A DNA stretch of 64,000 nucleotides, taken from assembly GCF_002100145.1 (NCBI RefSeq), contig NZ_JXQD01000024.1:188094-252093 (forward strand), written 5' to 3'. The translations under genes and the position numbers were made by a program. Positions 42,070-52,833 of this stretch are shown one piece after another. Under the pieces are notes generated by a model, which saw only the letters and a program-made list of their open reading frames with translations, was not told the origin of the DNA and ran no database searches. Within the stretch, counting starts at the first letter, position 1; each line of letters starts with the position of its first letter. This DNA is from Vibrio sp. qd031. GTDB taxonomy: Bacteria > Pseudomonadota > Gammaproteobacteria > Enterobacterales > Vibrionaceae.

Positions 42070-43677
42070 TTACTTAGCTAGGATATAAAGATCTTTAGAG
42101 TAGATCTTTTCTTCAGCGTTGTTAGCTGGGAAGCCACCAACTTGCTGAGATAGCAGACGTGAACGTACGTATTGGTAGATAGGCGCGATTGGCATTTCTT
42201 CAGCCATTAGGCGTTCAGCTTCCAGGTAGATTGCAGTACGCTCTTCTTCAGAAGTAGAGTTTAGTGCTTTCTCGATAAGTGCATCGTACTCTGCGTTACC
42301 CCAGTGTTGGCCACCGGTCGTGTTAGCAGAAACCATTAGCGTTAGGAAAGATGACGCTTCGTTGTAGTCACCACACCAACCTGCACGAGCAATTTCGAAG
42401 TTACCTTCGTCTTTAGTCTGTAGGTACGTTTTCCACTCTTGGTTTTCAAGTACAACTTCAAGACCTAGCTTCTTCCACATAGAACCTAGAGCAACCGCGA
42501 TTTTCTTGTGGTTCTCTGAAGTGTTGTAAAGAAGAGTGAATTTAAGTGGGTTACTTGGACCGTAACCGGCTTCTGCAAGAAGTTCCGCTGCTTGTGCATC
42601 ACGTTCTTTCTGCGTTAGTTTGCCGTACGCAGTCATCTCTGGGTTAAAGTTCGCAGTGATTTCAGGCGTTAGGAAGTAAGCGGGTTTTTGACCTTGAGCT
42701 AGAAGAGCGTCAGTTACGATTTGACGGTCGATAGCGTAAGACACGGCTTTACGTACGCGAGCATCATCAAACGGCGCTTTCTTCGAGTTGAACTGGTAGT
42801 AGTAAGTACATAGTGAACCTTCTACAGAAACCTGCTCTGGGTACTCTTTCTTCAGACGCTTAAAGTGCTCTGTAGGAAGAGATGACGTGAAGTCGATTTC
42901 GCCAGATAGGAAACGGTTCATTTCAGATACTTGGTCTTCGATAGGAAGGAAAGTAACTTTAGTCAGTTTGGTGTTAGCCGTGTCCCAGTACATTTCGTTA
43001 CGTACAAGCTCTAGACGCTCGTTCACAACCCAGTTGCCAACGTTAAATGCGCCGTTACCAACGAAGTTCTCTTGACGAGTCCATTGGTCACCGTACTTCT
43101 CAACAGTCGCTTGGTGAACTGGCTTCATTGTAGTGTGACCAGTCATCATTACGAAGTAAGGAACTGCAGTAGTCAGTTTCACTTCTAGAGTGTGATCGTC
43201 GATAGCACGAACACCTAGCTCACTCTTGTCTTTTTTACCCGCGATGATGTCTTTCGCGTTTTCCATCTTGGTGTATTCCATGTACCAAGAGTACGGAGAC
43301 GCAGTTGCTGGGTCTACAGCGCGTTGGAAAGAGTATACGAAGTCGCCTGCTGTAACAGGGTCGCCGTTAGACCATTTTGCGTCTTTACGTAGGTTGAAAA
43401 CGAAAGTTTTGTTGTCTTCAGTTTCCCAAGAAGTCGCAACGCCAGGAATGGTTTTGCCGTCTGCATCTTGGTTTACTAGGCCTTCAAGAAGGTCACGAAT
43501 TACGTGAGACTCTGGAACACCTTGAGATTTGTGTGGGTCGATTGTAGCAACTTCAGTACCGTTACCACGTACTAGCTCTTGTTTTTCGGCTAGATTTTCT
43601 GCTGCTGCAGCGTTAAACGCTAGTGACAAGCTTGCGCCCATTAGAAGAGCACTAGTGATTTTATTCATTTTGTACAT
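42070..43677 (-). CDS. oppA: Periplasmic oligopeptide-binding protein OppA
   Basis: 535 residues with a signal peptide (MNKITSALLMGASLSLAFNA, cleavage after AAA). SBP_bac_5 fold: EVATIDPHKSQGVPESHVIR, FVFNLRKDAKWSNGDPVTAG, DARVRKAVSYAIDRQIV. Binds peptides for OppBCDF. GGAG 7 nt before ATG 43677 favours that start over the ATG three codons on. The ~100-nt gap after it may separate a higher level of oppA transcript from the rest. Confidence 0.96.
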   Translation of the reverse strand: MYKMNKITSALLMGASLSLAFNAAAAENLAEKQELVRGNGTEVATIDPHKSQGVPESHVIRDLLEGLVNQDADGKTIPGVATSWETEDNKTFVFNLRKDAKWSNGDPVTAGDFVYSFQRAVDPATASPYSWYMEYTKMENAKDIIAGKKDKSELGVRAIDDHTLEVKLTTAVPYFVMMTGHTTMKPVHQATVEKYGDQWTRQENFVGNGAFNVGNWVVNERLELVRNEMYWDTANTKLTKVTFLPIEDQVSEMNRFLSGEIDFTSSLPTEHFKRLKKEYPEQVSVEGSLCTYYYQFNSKKAPFDDARVRKAVSYAIDRQIVTDALLAQGQKPAYFLTPEITANFNPEMTAYGKLTQKERDAQAAELLAEAGYGPSNPLKFTLLYNTSENHKKIAVALGSMWKKLGLEVVLENQEWKTYLQTKDEGNFEIARAGWCGDYNEASSFLTLMVSANTTGGQHWGNAEYDALIEKALNSTSEEERTAIYLEAERLMAEEMPIAPIYQYVRSRLLSQQVGGFPANNAEEKIYSKDLYILAK

Positions 43678-44033
43678 GCATTAACTCCAAGTTGTAATTT
43701 TGCATCCATGTCTTCTCTGCGATGGCTAGAACGGTAAGCCCTTTACATTTTTCAGTTATAAATAACGAAAAAAAACATAAATTGTCGCAAAGATGCGGCA
43801 CAACTTAGCAAGCCTTGAAGTAATTTGCCATAAAAAAGTCGTATTGCATGTTCTAAATTTTCGTCTACATCAATTTTTTAGCCTTTATGACTATTTAATG
43901 CACACTTAACCCTATTCTGGCCTAGATTTTTACTTGAAAATTTGATGGGTATCACTTTAGTGGTAGAAGAAAGGCCTGGTGGGTGTTCCAGGCCTTAAAT
44001 AAAAAATCATTTATGAGGTTTATTTACGAGTAT
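43678..44033. other. oppA promoter region and moa operon end
   Basis: 356 nt, AT-rich. The moaE-side terminator is annotated separately; the remainder should contain the oppA promoter and leader. No gene is visible. Confidence 0.6.
43964..43996 (-). terminator. moa operon terminator
   Basis: Minus strand AAGGCCTGG-aacaccca-CCAGGCCTT followed by TCTTCT: 9-bp stem, ~40 nt after moaE; the T tract is imperfect. Confidence 0.75.
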
Positions 44034-44483
44034 TCATTCCCATTTATGCAGTGCATCGCGGTCACTTTGACGTTGCTCAATCCAGTGCTCGCCGCTGTCC
44101 GTGCACTCTTTTTTCCAAAAAGGGGCTTTGGATTTTAGCGCGTCCATGATGAACTCGTTAGCGTCGTAGCATTGACCCCTATGCGCACTGCTGGTGATCA
44201 CTAATACGATCTGTTCGCCGGTCTGCATTAAGCCGACTCGATGAATAATCAGCACTCGCTGCAGCTCCCAACGCTCTATCGCTTGCTCGGCAATCGCATG
44301 CAGCGCTTTCTCTGTCATGCCAGGGTAATGCTCTAGATTCAAAGAAGTCACACCCTGCCCTAGGTTCATGTCGCGAACCTTGCCAACAAAACTCACGACA
44401 GCACCAACCGCTGTATCATCGGCTATGTTGGAATACTCGGCCCCCAGGTCGAAATCTTGCTGTTGGACTCTAATATCAATCAT
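44034..44483 (-). CDS. moaE: Molybdopterin synthase catalytic subunit
   Basis: 149 residues from ATG 44483, right after the moaD stop. GAVVSFVGKVRDMNLGQGVT, LEHYPGMTEKALHAIAEQAI, IIHRVGLMQTGEQIVLVITS and AHRGQCYDANEFIMDALKSK, KAPFWKKE include the conserved Arg, His and Lys residues. Adds two sulfurs to precursor Z with MoaD. Confidence 0.97.
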   Translation of the reverse strand: MIDIRVQQQDFDLGAEYSNIADDTAVGAVVSFVGKVRDMNLGQGVTSLNLEHYPGMTEKALHAIAEQAIERWELQRVLIIHRVGLMQTGEQIVLVITSSAHRGQCYDANEFIMDALKSKAPFWKKECTDSGEHWIEQRQSDRDALHKWE

Positions 44484-44484
44484 A

Positions 44485-44739
44485 TTAGCCACCTGTAACA
44501 GGCGGAAAAAACGCGACTTCGTCACCTTGGGCGATTTTGGTGCTCATTGGTACCATAGTTTGGTTTACAGCCACTAGAAGGTTTTCTGTGCCCAATGCGC
44601 GCTCATGCGCCTTACTCTTTGTGAGTAAATGACTACGCACACTTTCTGCGGTAGCGCTGTCCAACTGCTCCAATGAGACGCTGTCTGACATCTTGCCAAT
44701 GATTTCTCGGGTTTTTGCAAAGTAAAGTACGTTAATCAT
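44485..44739 (-). CDS. moaD: Molybdopterin synthase sulfur carrier
   Basis: 84 residues, ubiquitin-like, starting [18 protein letters not shown] and ending FFPPVTGG; the C-terminal Gly-Gly is thiocarboxylated. Overlaps moaC by 4 nt. Confidence 0.97.
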   Translation of the reverse strand: MINVLYFAKTREIIGKMSDSVSLEQLDSATAESVRSHLLTKSKAHERALGTENLLVAVNQTMVPMSTKIAQGDEVAFFPPVTGG

Positions 44740-45215
44740 GCGCCCACCTTAAAATGTCCTGATTTTCCACCCACCTTTTCGACCAAGCGCACTTGCTCGA
44801 TAACGATGTCTTTCTGTACGGCTTTACACATGTCATAAATAGTCAGCGCCGCTACTGAGGCTGCGGTGAGCGCCTCCATCTCGACGCCTGTCTTGCCACT
44901 GAGTTTACACAGCGTTTGCACGTGGATTCGTTGCGTCACTTCATCAACACTCAAATCAACTTCGACTTTGCTCAGCATTAAAGGATGACACAATGGGATC
45001 AGGTCCCAAGTGCGTTTTGCAGCCTGAATAGCCGCAATGCGCGCAGTAGCAAACACATCACCTTTATGATGACGACCTTCGAGGATCATCGACAGTGTTG
45101 CAGGAGAGACTTTAAGGTAGGCTTCGGCTCTCGCTTCTCTGGCTGTCTCTACCTTTTCAGAGACATCGACCATATGAGCATCGCCTGAGCTATTAATATG
45201 AGTAAACTGCGTCAT
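44736..45215 (-). CDS. moaC: Cyclic pyranopterin monophosphate synthase
   Basis: 159 residues from ATG 45215, directly after moaB; the longer open frame upstream lies inside moaB and is not part of it. [20 protein letters not shown] and [30 protein letters not shown] are the MoaC signatures (active-site Asp/Lys). Second step of molybdopterin synthesis. Confidence 0.97.
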   Translation of the reverse strand: MTQFTHINSSGDAHMVDVSEKVETAREARAEAYLKVSPATLSMILEGRHHKGDVFATARIAAIQAAKRTWDLIPLCHPLMLSKVEVDLSVDEVTQRIHVQTLCKLSGKTGVEMEALTAASVAALTIYDMCKAVQKDIVIEQVRLVEKVGGKSGHFKVGA

Positions 45216-45216
45216 A

Positions 45217-45729
45217 TTACTGTCCAATATGTGGCATGAAGTTACACGGCTTCTGGCTTGCATCCAGTTGCATCTTGATAATTTTTGTCCAACCGGTTTT
45301 GCAGGCACCTGTTGAACCAGGCATCGCAAAAATCACGGTATTGTTTGCAAAGCCGCCCAATGCACGAGATTGGATGGTTGACGTACCAATTTCTTCGTAT
45401 GAAACGTGTCTAAATAGCTCTCCAAAGCCTTCGACTTGCTTGTCGAACAACACAGAAATAGCTTCTGGCGTAGTATCGCGCTGGGTGAATCCAGTGCCAC
45501 CTGTAATAAGGATGGCTTCAATAGACTCATTGGCGATCCACGAAGACACAATTGCTCTGATCTTATATTTGTCATCGATCACTATCTGCTTATCCGCGAG
45601 GTTGTGTCCTGCTTCCTTGAGCGAGTCGGCTAGGTAACCGCCAGACGTATCCGTCTCTTCTGTGCGGGTGTCAGATACAGTCAGTACTGCAATATTAGCT
45701 GGTCGAAATGGTGAGTTTGCGTGTCCCAT
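45217..45729 (-). CDS. moaB: Molybdenum cofactor protein MoaB
   Basis: 170 residues, MPT-binding fold: [54 protein letters not shown]. Related to MogA; in enterobacteria the adenylylation role lies with MogA, and MoaB's exact role is unclear. Confidence 0.96.
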   Translation of the reverse strand: MGHANSPFRPANIAVLTVSDTRTEETDTSGGYLADSLKEAGHNLADKQIVIDDKYKIRAIVSSWIANESIEAILITGGTGFTQRDTTPEAISVLFDKQVEGFGELFRHVSYEEIGTSTIQSRALGGFANNTVIFAMPGSTGACKTGWTKIIKMQLDASQKPCNFMPHIGQ

Positions 45730-45752
45730 GGTATTCCTTTATTAATAATGTT

Positions 45753-46760
45753 CTAGCCGCCAATAGAAGCAAGGTGAGGCGTTGCCCCACTATTACCCTG
45801 ATCAAGAAAATGGCTGACTTTTTTCGTTTCTAATTGCTGTTGAATAAATTCAATTAACGCCGGTTGATCGTCATCGTTGGTAAGCAGATGCCGTAAGTCC
45901 AATCCACCTTCACCAAATAAGCACAAATGCAGCTTTCCCATCGCCGAAACGCGAAGCCGATTACAGCTGCTGCAAAAGCCTTTTTCGTACGGCATGATCA
46001 AACCTATCTCGCCGAGGTAGTCGGGGTGGTAATACACTTGTGCTGGACCATCGTTAGCTTGACGACTTTTTAGCAACCAACCTTGGGCAATGAGTCTATT
46101 GCGAATACTGACGCCACTGACGTGGTGGCGTGCAAATAGATCATTCATTTCACCCGTTTGCATCAACTCAATAAAACGCAGTTGAATTGGGCGATGCTTA
46201 ATCCAATCTAAAAACTGAGGCAAGCTATAGTCGTTTAAGTCCTTCATTAACACGGTGTTCACTTTAACTTGTTTAAACCCCACCTCGAAGGCGCGGTCGA
46301 TACCCGACATCACTTGCTTAAAGCGGTCTTGCCCGGTAATGGCGTTAAATTGATTGGAATCCAAGCTGTCCACACTCACGTTAATGTGGGTCAACCCAGC
46401 ATCGCGCCACTGCGCAACGTGTTCGGCCATACGGTAGCCGTTTGTGGTGGTTGCTACTTTTTCTATGCCCTTGGTTTGAGCTACGCTGGCAATTATTTCG
46501 GTAAAGTCTTTACGTAAGGATGGCTCTCCGCCTGTGATGCGAACTTTGTTCGTCCCACACTGGGCAAACGCAGAGACCACTCGCTGAATTTCATCGAGTT
46601 GTAAAAAAGAAGAGTTTTTGGTGCCGTTTGGCCGATACCCATCGGGTAGGCAATATTTGCACTTAAAATTGCACACATCAGTGATCGACAACCTTAAATA
46701 CAAAAAACGACGTTTGAACCTGTCTTGTAAGACCGGTTCGACAGTTTGTTCAATGTTCAC
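45753..46760 (-). CDS. moaA: GTP 3',8-cyclase (radical SAM)
   Basis: 335 residues from GTG 46760, chosen because AAGG lies 6 nt upstream. N-terminal radical-SAM cluster CNFKCKYC (C-x3-C-x2-C), C-terminal second 4Fe-4S cluster in [20 protein letters not shown], and the functional C-terminal GG tail (HLASIGG). First enzyme of Moco synthesis; operon moaABCDE is preceded by a Moco-type leader RNA. Confidence 0.97.
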   Translation of the reverse strand: MNIEQTVEPVLQDRFKRRFLYLRLSITDVCNFKCKYCLPDGYRPNGTKNSSFLQLDEIQRVVSAFAQCGTNKVRITGGEPSLRKDFTEIIASVAQTKGIEKVATTTNGYRMAEHVAQWRDAGLTHINVSVDSLDSNQFNAITGQDRFKQVMSGIDRAFEVGFKQVKVNTVLMKDLNDYSLPQFLDWIKHRPIQLRFIELMQTGEMNDLFARHHVSGVSIRNRLIAQGWLLKSRQANDGPAQVYYHPDYLGEIGLIMPYEKGFCSSCNRLRVSAMGKLHLCLFGEGGLDLRHLLTNDDDQPALIEFIQQQLETKKVSHFLDQGNSGATPHLASIGG

Positions 46761-46778
46761 AAAACACCTTTCCAAATA

Positions 46779-46903
46779 CGGGAGGCCAGTCCATTTCTAG
46801 AATGACCCTGGTGATGCGTCATAATTCCAACATTGCTGGTGAGCATCACGGCGCAATATTCATATTCATCTTTCATAACGTAGAATATTGGGCTCGGAGT
46901 TAT
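46779..46903 (-). ncRNA. Moco-type leader RNA (riboswitch candidate)
   Basis: Between the divergent starts the minus strand carries ACTCCGAGCCC ... GGCCTCCCG framing three stem-loops: GTGATGC...GCATCAC (46811-46849), inside it CCAGCAATGTTGG, and CATTCTAGAAATG. From memory this matches the Moco RNA motif found before moaA in gammaproteobacteria, thought to sense molybdenum cofactor. It ends ~20 nt before the moaA start, consistent with translational control. The rest of 46904-47098 should hold the two divergent promoters. Confidence 0.75.
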
Positions 46904-47098
46904 CGACAAGCAGGCTTGTCATGAAAGCACACGATACCTAAAAATTGTAACTGTTGCTATCAGTAAGCTTCAGCCTTAACACTTTTCAATCGAATAATGT
47001 GCTTTGTGTAAAGTTTGTGGCAAATACATTATCCTGCATGCTTTTTTGACCTCATAATATCGAGACCATCTTAATTATAGTCAAAGAGTCAAAATACG

Positions 47099-47995
47099 AT
47101 GCGTCACAATCCTTACACTGAAAAGCATGTCGTCGCCATTGGTGGCGGACATGGACTTGGCAGAATGCTCGCAGCTCTGCAAAACTTTGGGAACAATGCT
47201 ACCGGGATTGTGGCCACCACAGACGATGGCGGTTCTACCGGTCGTATTCGTCATTGCCAAGGTGGCATCGCATGGGGAGATATGCGTAACTGCATCAATC
47301 AGCTGATTACCGAACCATCCATTAACTCAATGATGTTTGAATATCGTTTTAAAGGTGCCGGTGAGCTTGATGGACACAACTTAGGGAACTTGATATTAGC
47401 AGCACTGGATAACATGTCCGTTCGCCCATTGGCGGCGGTGAATTTGATCCGTGAGTTTCTTAAAGTCGATGTGAACATTCTTCCAATGACGGAACACCCT
47501 GCTGACTTATGTGCATTGTCGAAAGACGGGCGTTGGGTAAGAGGCGAAACCAGCGTTGATGAAATGAGCGATGAACTGCAGATGTTGGACATTGAACCTG
47601 AAGTGCCCGCAACTCAAGAAGCCATTGAGAAAATAGCGCAAGCCGATACTATAATTTTGGGTCCTGGCAGCTTTTTAACGAGCATCATGCCTCCTCTTCT
47701 TCTGCCAACATTGGCAAAGGCGATTGCACTAAATACCAATGCAGAACTGATATTTGTGGAGAACCTTTCCCCCGAGTTTGGGCCGGCAGGTAAAATGACC
47801 TTTAAACAGAAATTAGAATGGTGTGAACGGGCTTGCAGAGGAAGAAAAATTGATACCATTATCGGGCCTGGTACCGAGGATGAAGTGGTTCAGGCTTGGC
47901 ATTACTTAAAAACAGATCTTGCGTCGTCTAATCGCGATTGGCGCCATGACAGAGAAAAACTACAAGTTGCGATTGAAGCGCGAATATTTAGCTAG
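47099..47995 (+). CDS. YvcK/CofD-family protein
   Basis: 298 residues: VVAIGGGHGLGRMLAALQNF, GIVATTDDGGSTGRIRHCQG, GAGELDGHNLGNLILAALDN and IILGPGSFLTSIMPPLLLPT. These are the YvcK nucleotide/sugar-binding signatures; relatives bind UDP-GlcNAc and affect gluconeogenic growth and cell shape. Located next to luxU as in V. cholerae (recalled order), divergent from moaA. Enzymatic activity not established for this branch. Confidence 0.92.
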   Translation: MRHNPYTEKHVVAIGGGHGLGRMLAALQNFGNNATGIVATTDDGGSTGRIRHCQGGIAWGDMRNCINQLITEPSINSMMFEYRFKGAGELDGHNLGNLILAALDNMSVRPLAAVNLIREFLKVDVNILPMTEHPADLCALSKDGRWVRGETSVDEMSDELQMLDIEPEVPATQEAIEKIAQADTIILGPGSFLTSIMPPLLLPTLAKAIALNTNAELIFVENLSPEFGPAGKMTFKQKLEWCERACRGRKIDTIIGPGTEDEVVQAWHYLKTDLASSNRDWRHDREKLQVAIEARIFS

Positions 47996-48020
47996 ATACC
48001 TTTTCGTGTAAATAAACGGT

Positions 48021-48365
48021 TCACAAATAGCGCTGGTATTCTGCCAGCGTTGATTCCAGTGAGGCAATGAGTTTGGCTTTTGTTTTCTGACTGCAAATGG
48101 TCTGATTACGTTTGACCGCAGTGTCGATTTGAATCGCTATCTGTAACAGTGCATCCGCACCAAAACTTGCTGCACTGCTCTTTAACGAGTGGCTGATATC
48201 GGCGCAAATTTTGTCACTATTGTCAGTGCGATTAAGCAACACAATGTACTCTTCCAACTCACCAATAAAGCATTCTAACAACACTGGCAAATGCGCTTCA
48301 CCCACATCCGTTTTCATTTTATCAAGTGCTTTAGGGTTTAAAACTAACATAGATCGATCATTCAT
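48021..48365 (-). CDS. luxU: Quorum-sensing phosphotransfer protein LuxU
   Basis: 114 residues, Hpt domain: [20 protein letters not shown] with the phosphorylated His59 (His58 in V. harveyi). Accepts phosphate from hybrid autoinducer sensors (LuxN/LuxQ/CqsS type) and passes it to LuxO. Overlaps luxO by 8 nt. Convergent with the YvcK-type gene. Confidence 0.96.
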   Translation of the reverse strand: MNDRSMLVLNPKALDKMKTDVGEAHLPVLLECFIGELEEYIVLLNRTDNSDKICADISHSLKSSAASFGADALLQIAIQIDTAVKRNQTICSQKTKAKLIASLESTLAEYQRYL

Positions 48366-49722
48366 GATTCATCGACTGCCATTGTTTGATTTTTCGGTAT
48401 AGAGTTGATGGATTCACTTCTAGTGAGGTCGCGGCTTTATTTACGTTGCCATTGAACTTTTCAATAGCGTGTTCAATGGCTTTCTTCTCGGTGATCCAGA
48501 GAGGCTCGACGTTATCATTGTGCGTGCTTTGCATCTCACCGCTGCCCTCTGATTCAGCAAATTGCTGTAACTGTGGTGGCAGCATTGGGATCGTAATCTC
48601 TTGCCCTTGATACAACACTACCGCATGACGGATCACATTTTGAAGTTGTCGCACGTTTCCAGGCCAAGGATAACGCTTGAAGAGATCGATGACTTGTTGA
48701 GTAAACTGAATAAATTCTTTCTCTTCTTCTCGCGCCATAAATGCGAGCAACGAGTAAGCAATATCAATGACGTCGCCATCTCGTTCACGCAGCGGTGGCA
48801 AATGCAGTGGGATAACGTAAAGGCGATAATACAAATCTTCTCTAAAGCGCCCTTCTGTCACTTCTAGCCATGGGTCTCTATTGGTTGCGCACACAAATCG
48901 AACATCGACAGTATGCAAATGTGAAGAGCCGACTTTTTGAAAACTACCAGTCTGAATAAATCGCAGCAGTTTGGTTTGCAGATCTAAATCCATCTCACAG
49001 ATTTCATCGAGAAATAGCGTGCCGCCATCGGCTAACTCTGCCGCCCCTTGACGATCGGTTGCTGCGCCAGTAAAGGCGCCTTTAATGTGTCCAAACAGCT
49101 CACTCTCGATCAGATCTTTCGGAATGGCCGCGCAATTTATCGCGATAAAAGGTTTGGTACTTCGTTTACTCGCGGCATGGATCGCTTCAGCACACACCTC
49201 TTTACCCGTACCACTTTCTCCAGTTATAAATATGCTGGCTTTTGAATTTGACGCTGAGTCAATGGTGCGATACACCTGTTGCATATTGTCACTGCGTCCC
49301 ACAAATCCTTGATAGCGAACCTCAGTCGCATCGCTCAACTCTTGCTGGCGATAACTCCGAAGAATATTGTTTACCAGTACGCGAAGCGAATCGGCTTCAC
49401 ATGGCTTAACCAAAAAGTCCACCGCACCTAACCGCATCGCTTCAACCGCAGTCTCGATAGAACCATGCGCAGTCATGACCACGATAGGCACCTCGGGATG
49501 ACTGGCCTTAATAGATTTGAGCACTTGCATCCCTTCCATATCAGGAAGGCGCAAATCCAATAACACCAGGTCAGGCTGGCGCTTGTTGACCTCAATAAGG
49601 GCTTCGGCACCATGACCAACCACCTGGGTGTCTAACTCCAGCGGGGTGAGATAGGACTTGTATAGCAGCGCGACAGATTGAGTATCCTCAACCATCAGCA
49701 CGTAGGGGGCAGCATCTGACAT
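48358..49722 (-). CDS. luxO: Quorum-sensing response regulator LuxO
   Basis: 454 residues, NtrC type. Receiver ~1-120 with phospho-acceptor D56 ([13 protein letters not shown]); AAA+ domain with Walker [10 protein letters not shown] (~170), sigma-54 contact loop GAFTGA and Walker [10 protein letters not shown]; Fis-type HTH at the end ([20 protein letters not shown]). At low cell density LuxO-P with sigma-54 activates Qrr sRNAs. The region between LxLDLRLP and the linker is as in V. harveyi LuxO. No good ribosome site is visible before ATG 49722, and no qrr gene lies in the 86-nt gap upstream. Confidence 0.97.
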   Translation of the reverse strand: MSDAAPYVLMVEDTQSVALLYKSYLTPLELDTQVVGHGAEALIEVNKRQPDLVLLDLRLPDMEGMQVLKSIKASHPEVPIVVMTAHGSIETAVEAMRLGAVDFLVKPCEADSLRVLVNNILRSYRQQELSDATEVRYQGFVGRSDNMQQVYRTIDSASNSKASIFITGESGTGKEVCAEAIHAASKRSTKPFIAINCAAIPKDLIESELFGHIKGAFTGAATDRQGAAELADGGTLFLDEICEMDLDLQTKLLRFIQTGSFQKVGSSHLHTVDVRFVCATNRDPWLEVTEGRFREDLYYRLYVIPLHLPPLRERDGDVIDIAYSLLAFMAREEEKEFIQFTQQVIDLFKRYPWPGNVRQLQNVIRHAVVLYQGQEITIPMLPPQLQQFAESEGSGEMQSTHNDNVEPLWITEKKAIEHAIEKFNGNVNKAATSLEVNPSTLYRKIKQWQSMNHE

Positions 49723-49808
49723 AAGTAGGACAAAAGTTTAGTTATTATTTAAGTATTCTGCACCATCTTTCGAGATGCTACAACACGATATGCTATAAAA
49801 GGTGACGC

Positions 49809-51863
49809 CTAACTATTCGTAATGAATTGTTTTTTCAGGATATCTAGTTGGTCTCGTTTCGCTGCCGCCTCTTCAAACTCTAAGTTTTGAGCGTGCTGAT
49901 ACATCTGCTCTTCCAACTGTTGCATGGTTTTTTCCAGCTCTTGTGGCGACAACAACGCGTACTCGGATTGAGGCTCTGCCACTTTCGACAATGGCACCAC
50001 CTTGGATGCTTTTTTGCCTTTACTGGCGGTAATGTCCCCAAGCTCCATAATGTCCTTTACGTTTCTGGCCAATGCTTGTGGTTCAATACCAAGTTTTAAA
50101 TTATGCGCTTGCTGTTTTTCACGGCGGCGGTTGGTTTCATCCATCGCCTTTTGCATTGACTTGGTGACGCGGTCGCCATACAAAATCGCTTTACCAGCCA
50201 AGTTACGAGCGGCGCGACCAATGGTTTGTATAAGCGAACGTTCTGAGCGTAAAAAGCCCTCTTTATCGGCATCGAGAATGGCCACCAACGATACTTCGGG
50301 CATGTCTAACCCCTCACGAAGTAGGTTGATACCGACCAACACATCAAACTCGCCTAAGCGAAGATCACGAATAATCTCCACACGCTCAACCGTGTCGATA
50401 TCAGAGTGTAAATAACGTACTCGAACACCATGCTCGTCTAAGTATTCCGTGAGGTCTTCCGCCATACGTTTGGTTAACGTGGTCACCAATACGCGCTCAT
50501 CAATGGCGCTGCGCTTCCTTATTTCAGACAACAGGTCATCTACTTGAGTGGCTACCGGTCTCACTTCAAGAACCGGATCCAACAACCCAGTCGGCCTCAC
50601 CACTTGATCCGCAACTTCACCAGCACTTTTTTCCAGTTCATACGCGCCAGGTGTTGCAGAAACAAAGATAGTTTGTGGGGCAATAGACTCAAACTCTTCA
50701 AACTTCATTGGTCGATTGTCGAGAGCTGAAGGCAATCTAAACCCATACTCAACCAAGGTTTCTTTTCGTGATCTATCGCCTTTATACATAGCGCCTATTT
50801 GCGGCACGGTAACGTGCGACTCGTCAATAACCAACAGACCGTCTGCTGGTAAGTAATCAAATAAGGTCGGTGGCGGCTCGCCTTCCTCACGACCGCTCAA
50901 GTAACGGGAGTAGTTTTCGATACCCGAGCAAAAGCCCAGCTCGTTTATCATTTCAATGTCGAATTGAGTACGTTGAGTTATCCGTTGCTCTTCCAACAGT
51001 TTGTTATTCTCTAACAAATAGGTTTGTCGCTCTTTAAGATCACGCTTAATATCTTCAATGGCATCGAGCAGCTTTTCTCGCGGTGTGACATAGTGAGTTT
51101 TGGGGTAGATCGTGTATCTCGGCAGATCACTGGTAATGATGGCACCGGTTAGTGGATCAAACGTACTAATCCGCTCAACTTCACCATCGAACATTTCTAG
51201 GCGCACCGCTTCATGTTCAGATTCTGCAGGGTAGATGTCGATAACCTCACCTCGCACCCTAAATTGACCACGTTCAAACGCCATATCATTGCGGCTATAT
51301 TGTAACTCGGCCAGTCGACGCAAAACCGCACGTTGGTCTAACATATCGCCTCGACGCAGGTGAAGCATCATTTTTAAATAGGAGTCAGGATCGCCCAAAC
51401 CATAAATCGCCGATACAGACGCAACAATAATGGCGTCTTTACGCTCAAGTAATGCCTTTGTTGCAGACAAACGCATCTGTTCGATATGGGCGTTAACCGA
51501 CGAATCCTTTTCTATAAAGGTGTCGGTGGTAGGAACATAAGCTTCTGGCTGATAGTAGTCGTAGTAAGAGACAAAATACTCAACAGCATTGTTAGGAAAG
51601 AAACTCTTCATTTCTCCGTAGAGCTGTGCCGCGAGTGTTTTATTTGGAGCAAGAATAATAGTAGGCCTAGCCGCTTTAGCTATAACGTTCGCTAGGGTAA
51701 ATGTTTTACCCGAGCCCGTTACCCCTAACAGTGTTTGGTGAGCTAAACCAGAATCCAGTCCATCGCAAAGCTGTGCGATAGCGGTAGGTTGATCCCCTGC
51801 TGGTTGGTATTTAGAGACAACTTCAAACTGTTTACCAAGGCGATCTATTTCACTGCTGTTCAT
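49809..51863 (-). CDS. uvrB: Excinuclease ABC subunit B
   Basis: 684 residues, full length. Walker [17 protein letters not shown] (~45-56), the DNA-clamping beta-hairpin [24 protein letters not shown]-like [15 protein letters not shown], helicase motif [22 protein letters not shown] and a C-terminal UVR domain ([20 protein letters not shown]). GGAG lies 8 nt before the ATG. Preceded by an SOS box. Works with the ATL protein's damage class among others. Confidence 0.98.
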   Translation of the reverse strand: MNSSEIDRLGKQFEVVSKYQPAGDQPTAIAQLCDGLDSGLAHQTLLGVTGSGKTFTLANVIAKAARPTIILAPNKTLAAQLYGEMKSFFPNNAVEYFVSYYDYYQPEAYVPTTDTFIEKDSSVNAHIEQMRLSATKALLERKDAIIVASVSAIYGLGDPDSYLKMMLHLRRGDMLDQRAVLRRLAELQYSRNDMAFERGQFRVRGEVIDIYPAESEHEAVRLEMFDGEVERISTFDPLTGAIITSDLPRYTIYPKTHYVTPREKLLDAIEDIKRDLKERQTYLLENNKLLEEQRITQRTQFDIEMINELGFCSGIENYSRYLSGREEGEPPPTLFDYLPADGLLVIDESHVTVPQIGAMYKGDRSRKETLVEYGFRLPSALDNRPMKFEEFESIAPQTIFVSATPGAYELEKSAGEVADQVVRPTGLLDPVLEVRPVATQVDDLLSEIRKRSAIDERVLVTTLTKRMAEDLTEYLDEHGVRVRYLHSDIDTVERVEIIRDLRLGEFDVLVGINLLREGLDMPEVSLVAILDADKEGFLRSERSLIQTIGRAARNLAGKAILYGDRVTKSMQKAMDETNRRREKQQAHNLKLGIEPQALARNVKDIMELGDITASKGKKASKVVPLSKVAEPQSEYALLSPQELEKTMQQLEEQMYQHAQNLEFEEAAAKRDQLDILKKQFITNS

Positions 51864-51928
51864 TTATCTCACTCCCTACAAATTTGACGGCTTATTCTGC
51901 TTAGATTTACGGTTAGAATCAACAATTA

Positions 51929-51944
51929 ATGGATAAATAAACAG
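51929..51944 (-). promoter_or_regulatory. LexA (SOS) box of uvrB
   Basis: Minus strand CTGTTTATTTATCCAT, one or two bases away from the E. coli uvrB box CTGTTTTTTTATCCAG, 66 nt upstream of the start codon. Confidence 0.78.
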
Positions 51945-52177
51945 TAGCAAACAGGTGATGAATTTGGTATATTTTTCAGCCCGCGAGAAATTGCCAATAT
52001 AAGCCAAACGATTTCATCCACTGGTTTTCCCCAAATTGACACTATTCTGACACACCAATCAGGTGCTTGAAGCCTTTTACGGTATATCCCGAAGTTCAAA
52101 CAAATCGCATTTTTTCGATGCAATACTCTGTTATATATGGGCTTTCACTCTAATATTCAATTTTGCAATATTTCGCC

Positions 52178-52240
52178 TGTGGATAACTTTTTAAGTTACC
52201 CCGAAGTACACACAGTGTTATCCACAAAAATGGTGGATAA
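52178..52240. promoter_or_regulatory. Cluster of three DnaA boxes
   Basis: TGTGGATAA (52178-52186), TTATCCACA (52218-52226, perfect) and GGTGGATAA (52232-52240, one mismatch), in an AT-rich 500-nt gap (51864-52395) between uvrB and tRNA-Asn. No origin-type repeats or replication gene nearby; likely DnaA regulation or titration. Nothing else is seen in the gap apart from the SOS box and tRNA promoter. Confidence 0.7.
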
Positions 52241-52348
52241 CTAAAGTTAGCCCTTTTTCTATAAGGGCTGCAAAGCGGACCACTTACATATTGACTGCCC
52301 GATTCGAATAAAAAAACACCAAACGGATCCATTTTTTTATTTTCTGTG

Positions 52349-52377
52349 TTGACACAATCTAGGGCCGAAAGTAATAT
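52349..52377 (+). promoter_or_regulatory. tRNA-Asn promoter
   Basis: Consensus -35 TTGACA, 17 nt, -10 TAATAT, then the tRNA 18 nt downstream. Confidence 0.88.
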
Positions 52378-52395
52378 GCATCCCGCTAACGCAAT

Positions 52396-52471
52396 TCCCC
52401 CTTAGTTCAGTTGGTAGAACGGCGGACTGTTAATCCGTATGTCGCAAGTTCAAGTCTTGCAGGGGGAGCCA
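52396..52471 (+). tRNA. tRNA-Asn(GTT)
   Basis: 76 nt; TCCCCCT...AGGGGGA acceptor, D-loop AGTTGGTAGA, anticodon CTGTTAA, T-loop AGTTCAAGTCT, encoded GCCA. Confidence 0.98.
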
Positions 52472-52476
52472 ACTTC

Positions 52477-52504
52477 AAAGCCCTAGTCGAAAGACTGGGG
52501 CTTT
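52477..52504 (+). terminator. tRNA-Asn terminator
   Basis: AAAGCCCtAGTC-gaaa-GACTgGGGCTTT followed by CTCGTTTCT: 12-bp stem with a GAAA tetraloop, one mismatch. Confidence 0.85.
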
Positions 52505-52833
52505 CTCGTTTCTGGTCAGTAGTTATTTAGCTGTGTTCAGTGAATGCACCACAAGCGAAAACGCCTGCCATGTCGGATCGGTTAAATCTCAGATTACGAT
52601 GAAGCACTATTCAAAGCGTGAGTCGAAAGTACCAATCCTACAGCCTGCTTCTCTATGACATTCTAGGACGTAGAATGCTTACAGACCCTACCTAAATTGG
52701 GCTCGTAAACTCAATTCTGCATTACTTAGCCTCATTTTCACTCAGCCAAGATACCCTTAGCCAGTTTGTTGTTGTTATTACTACACTAAATCAGGATAAT
52801 AACCAGTTCTACGGAGTGAAATGACAAACCATT
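52505..52833 (+). other. rsxA upstream region with leader mini-ORF
   Basis: 330 nt with no long gene. At 52821-52841 the strong site GGAG-TGAA-ATG opens a six-codon frame (MTNHYE, stop) that overlaps the rsxA ATG at 52834. RsxA itself has no Shine-Dalgarno at normal spacing, so its translation may be coupled to this leader. Confidence 0.5.

Noticed and set aside
52178..52240. Replication origin at the DnaA-box cluster
   Set aside because: No AT-rich unwinding repeats, no rep or dnaA gene, and the context is a tRNA/uvrB interval of a chromosome.
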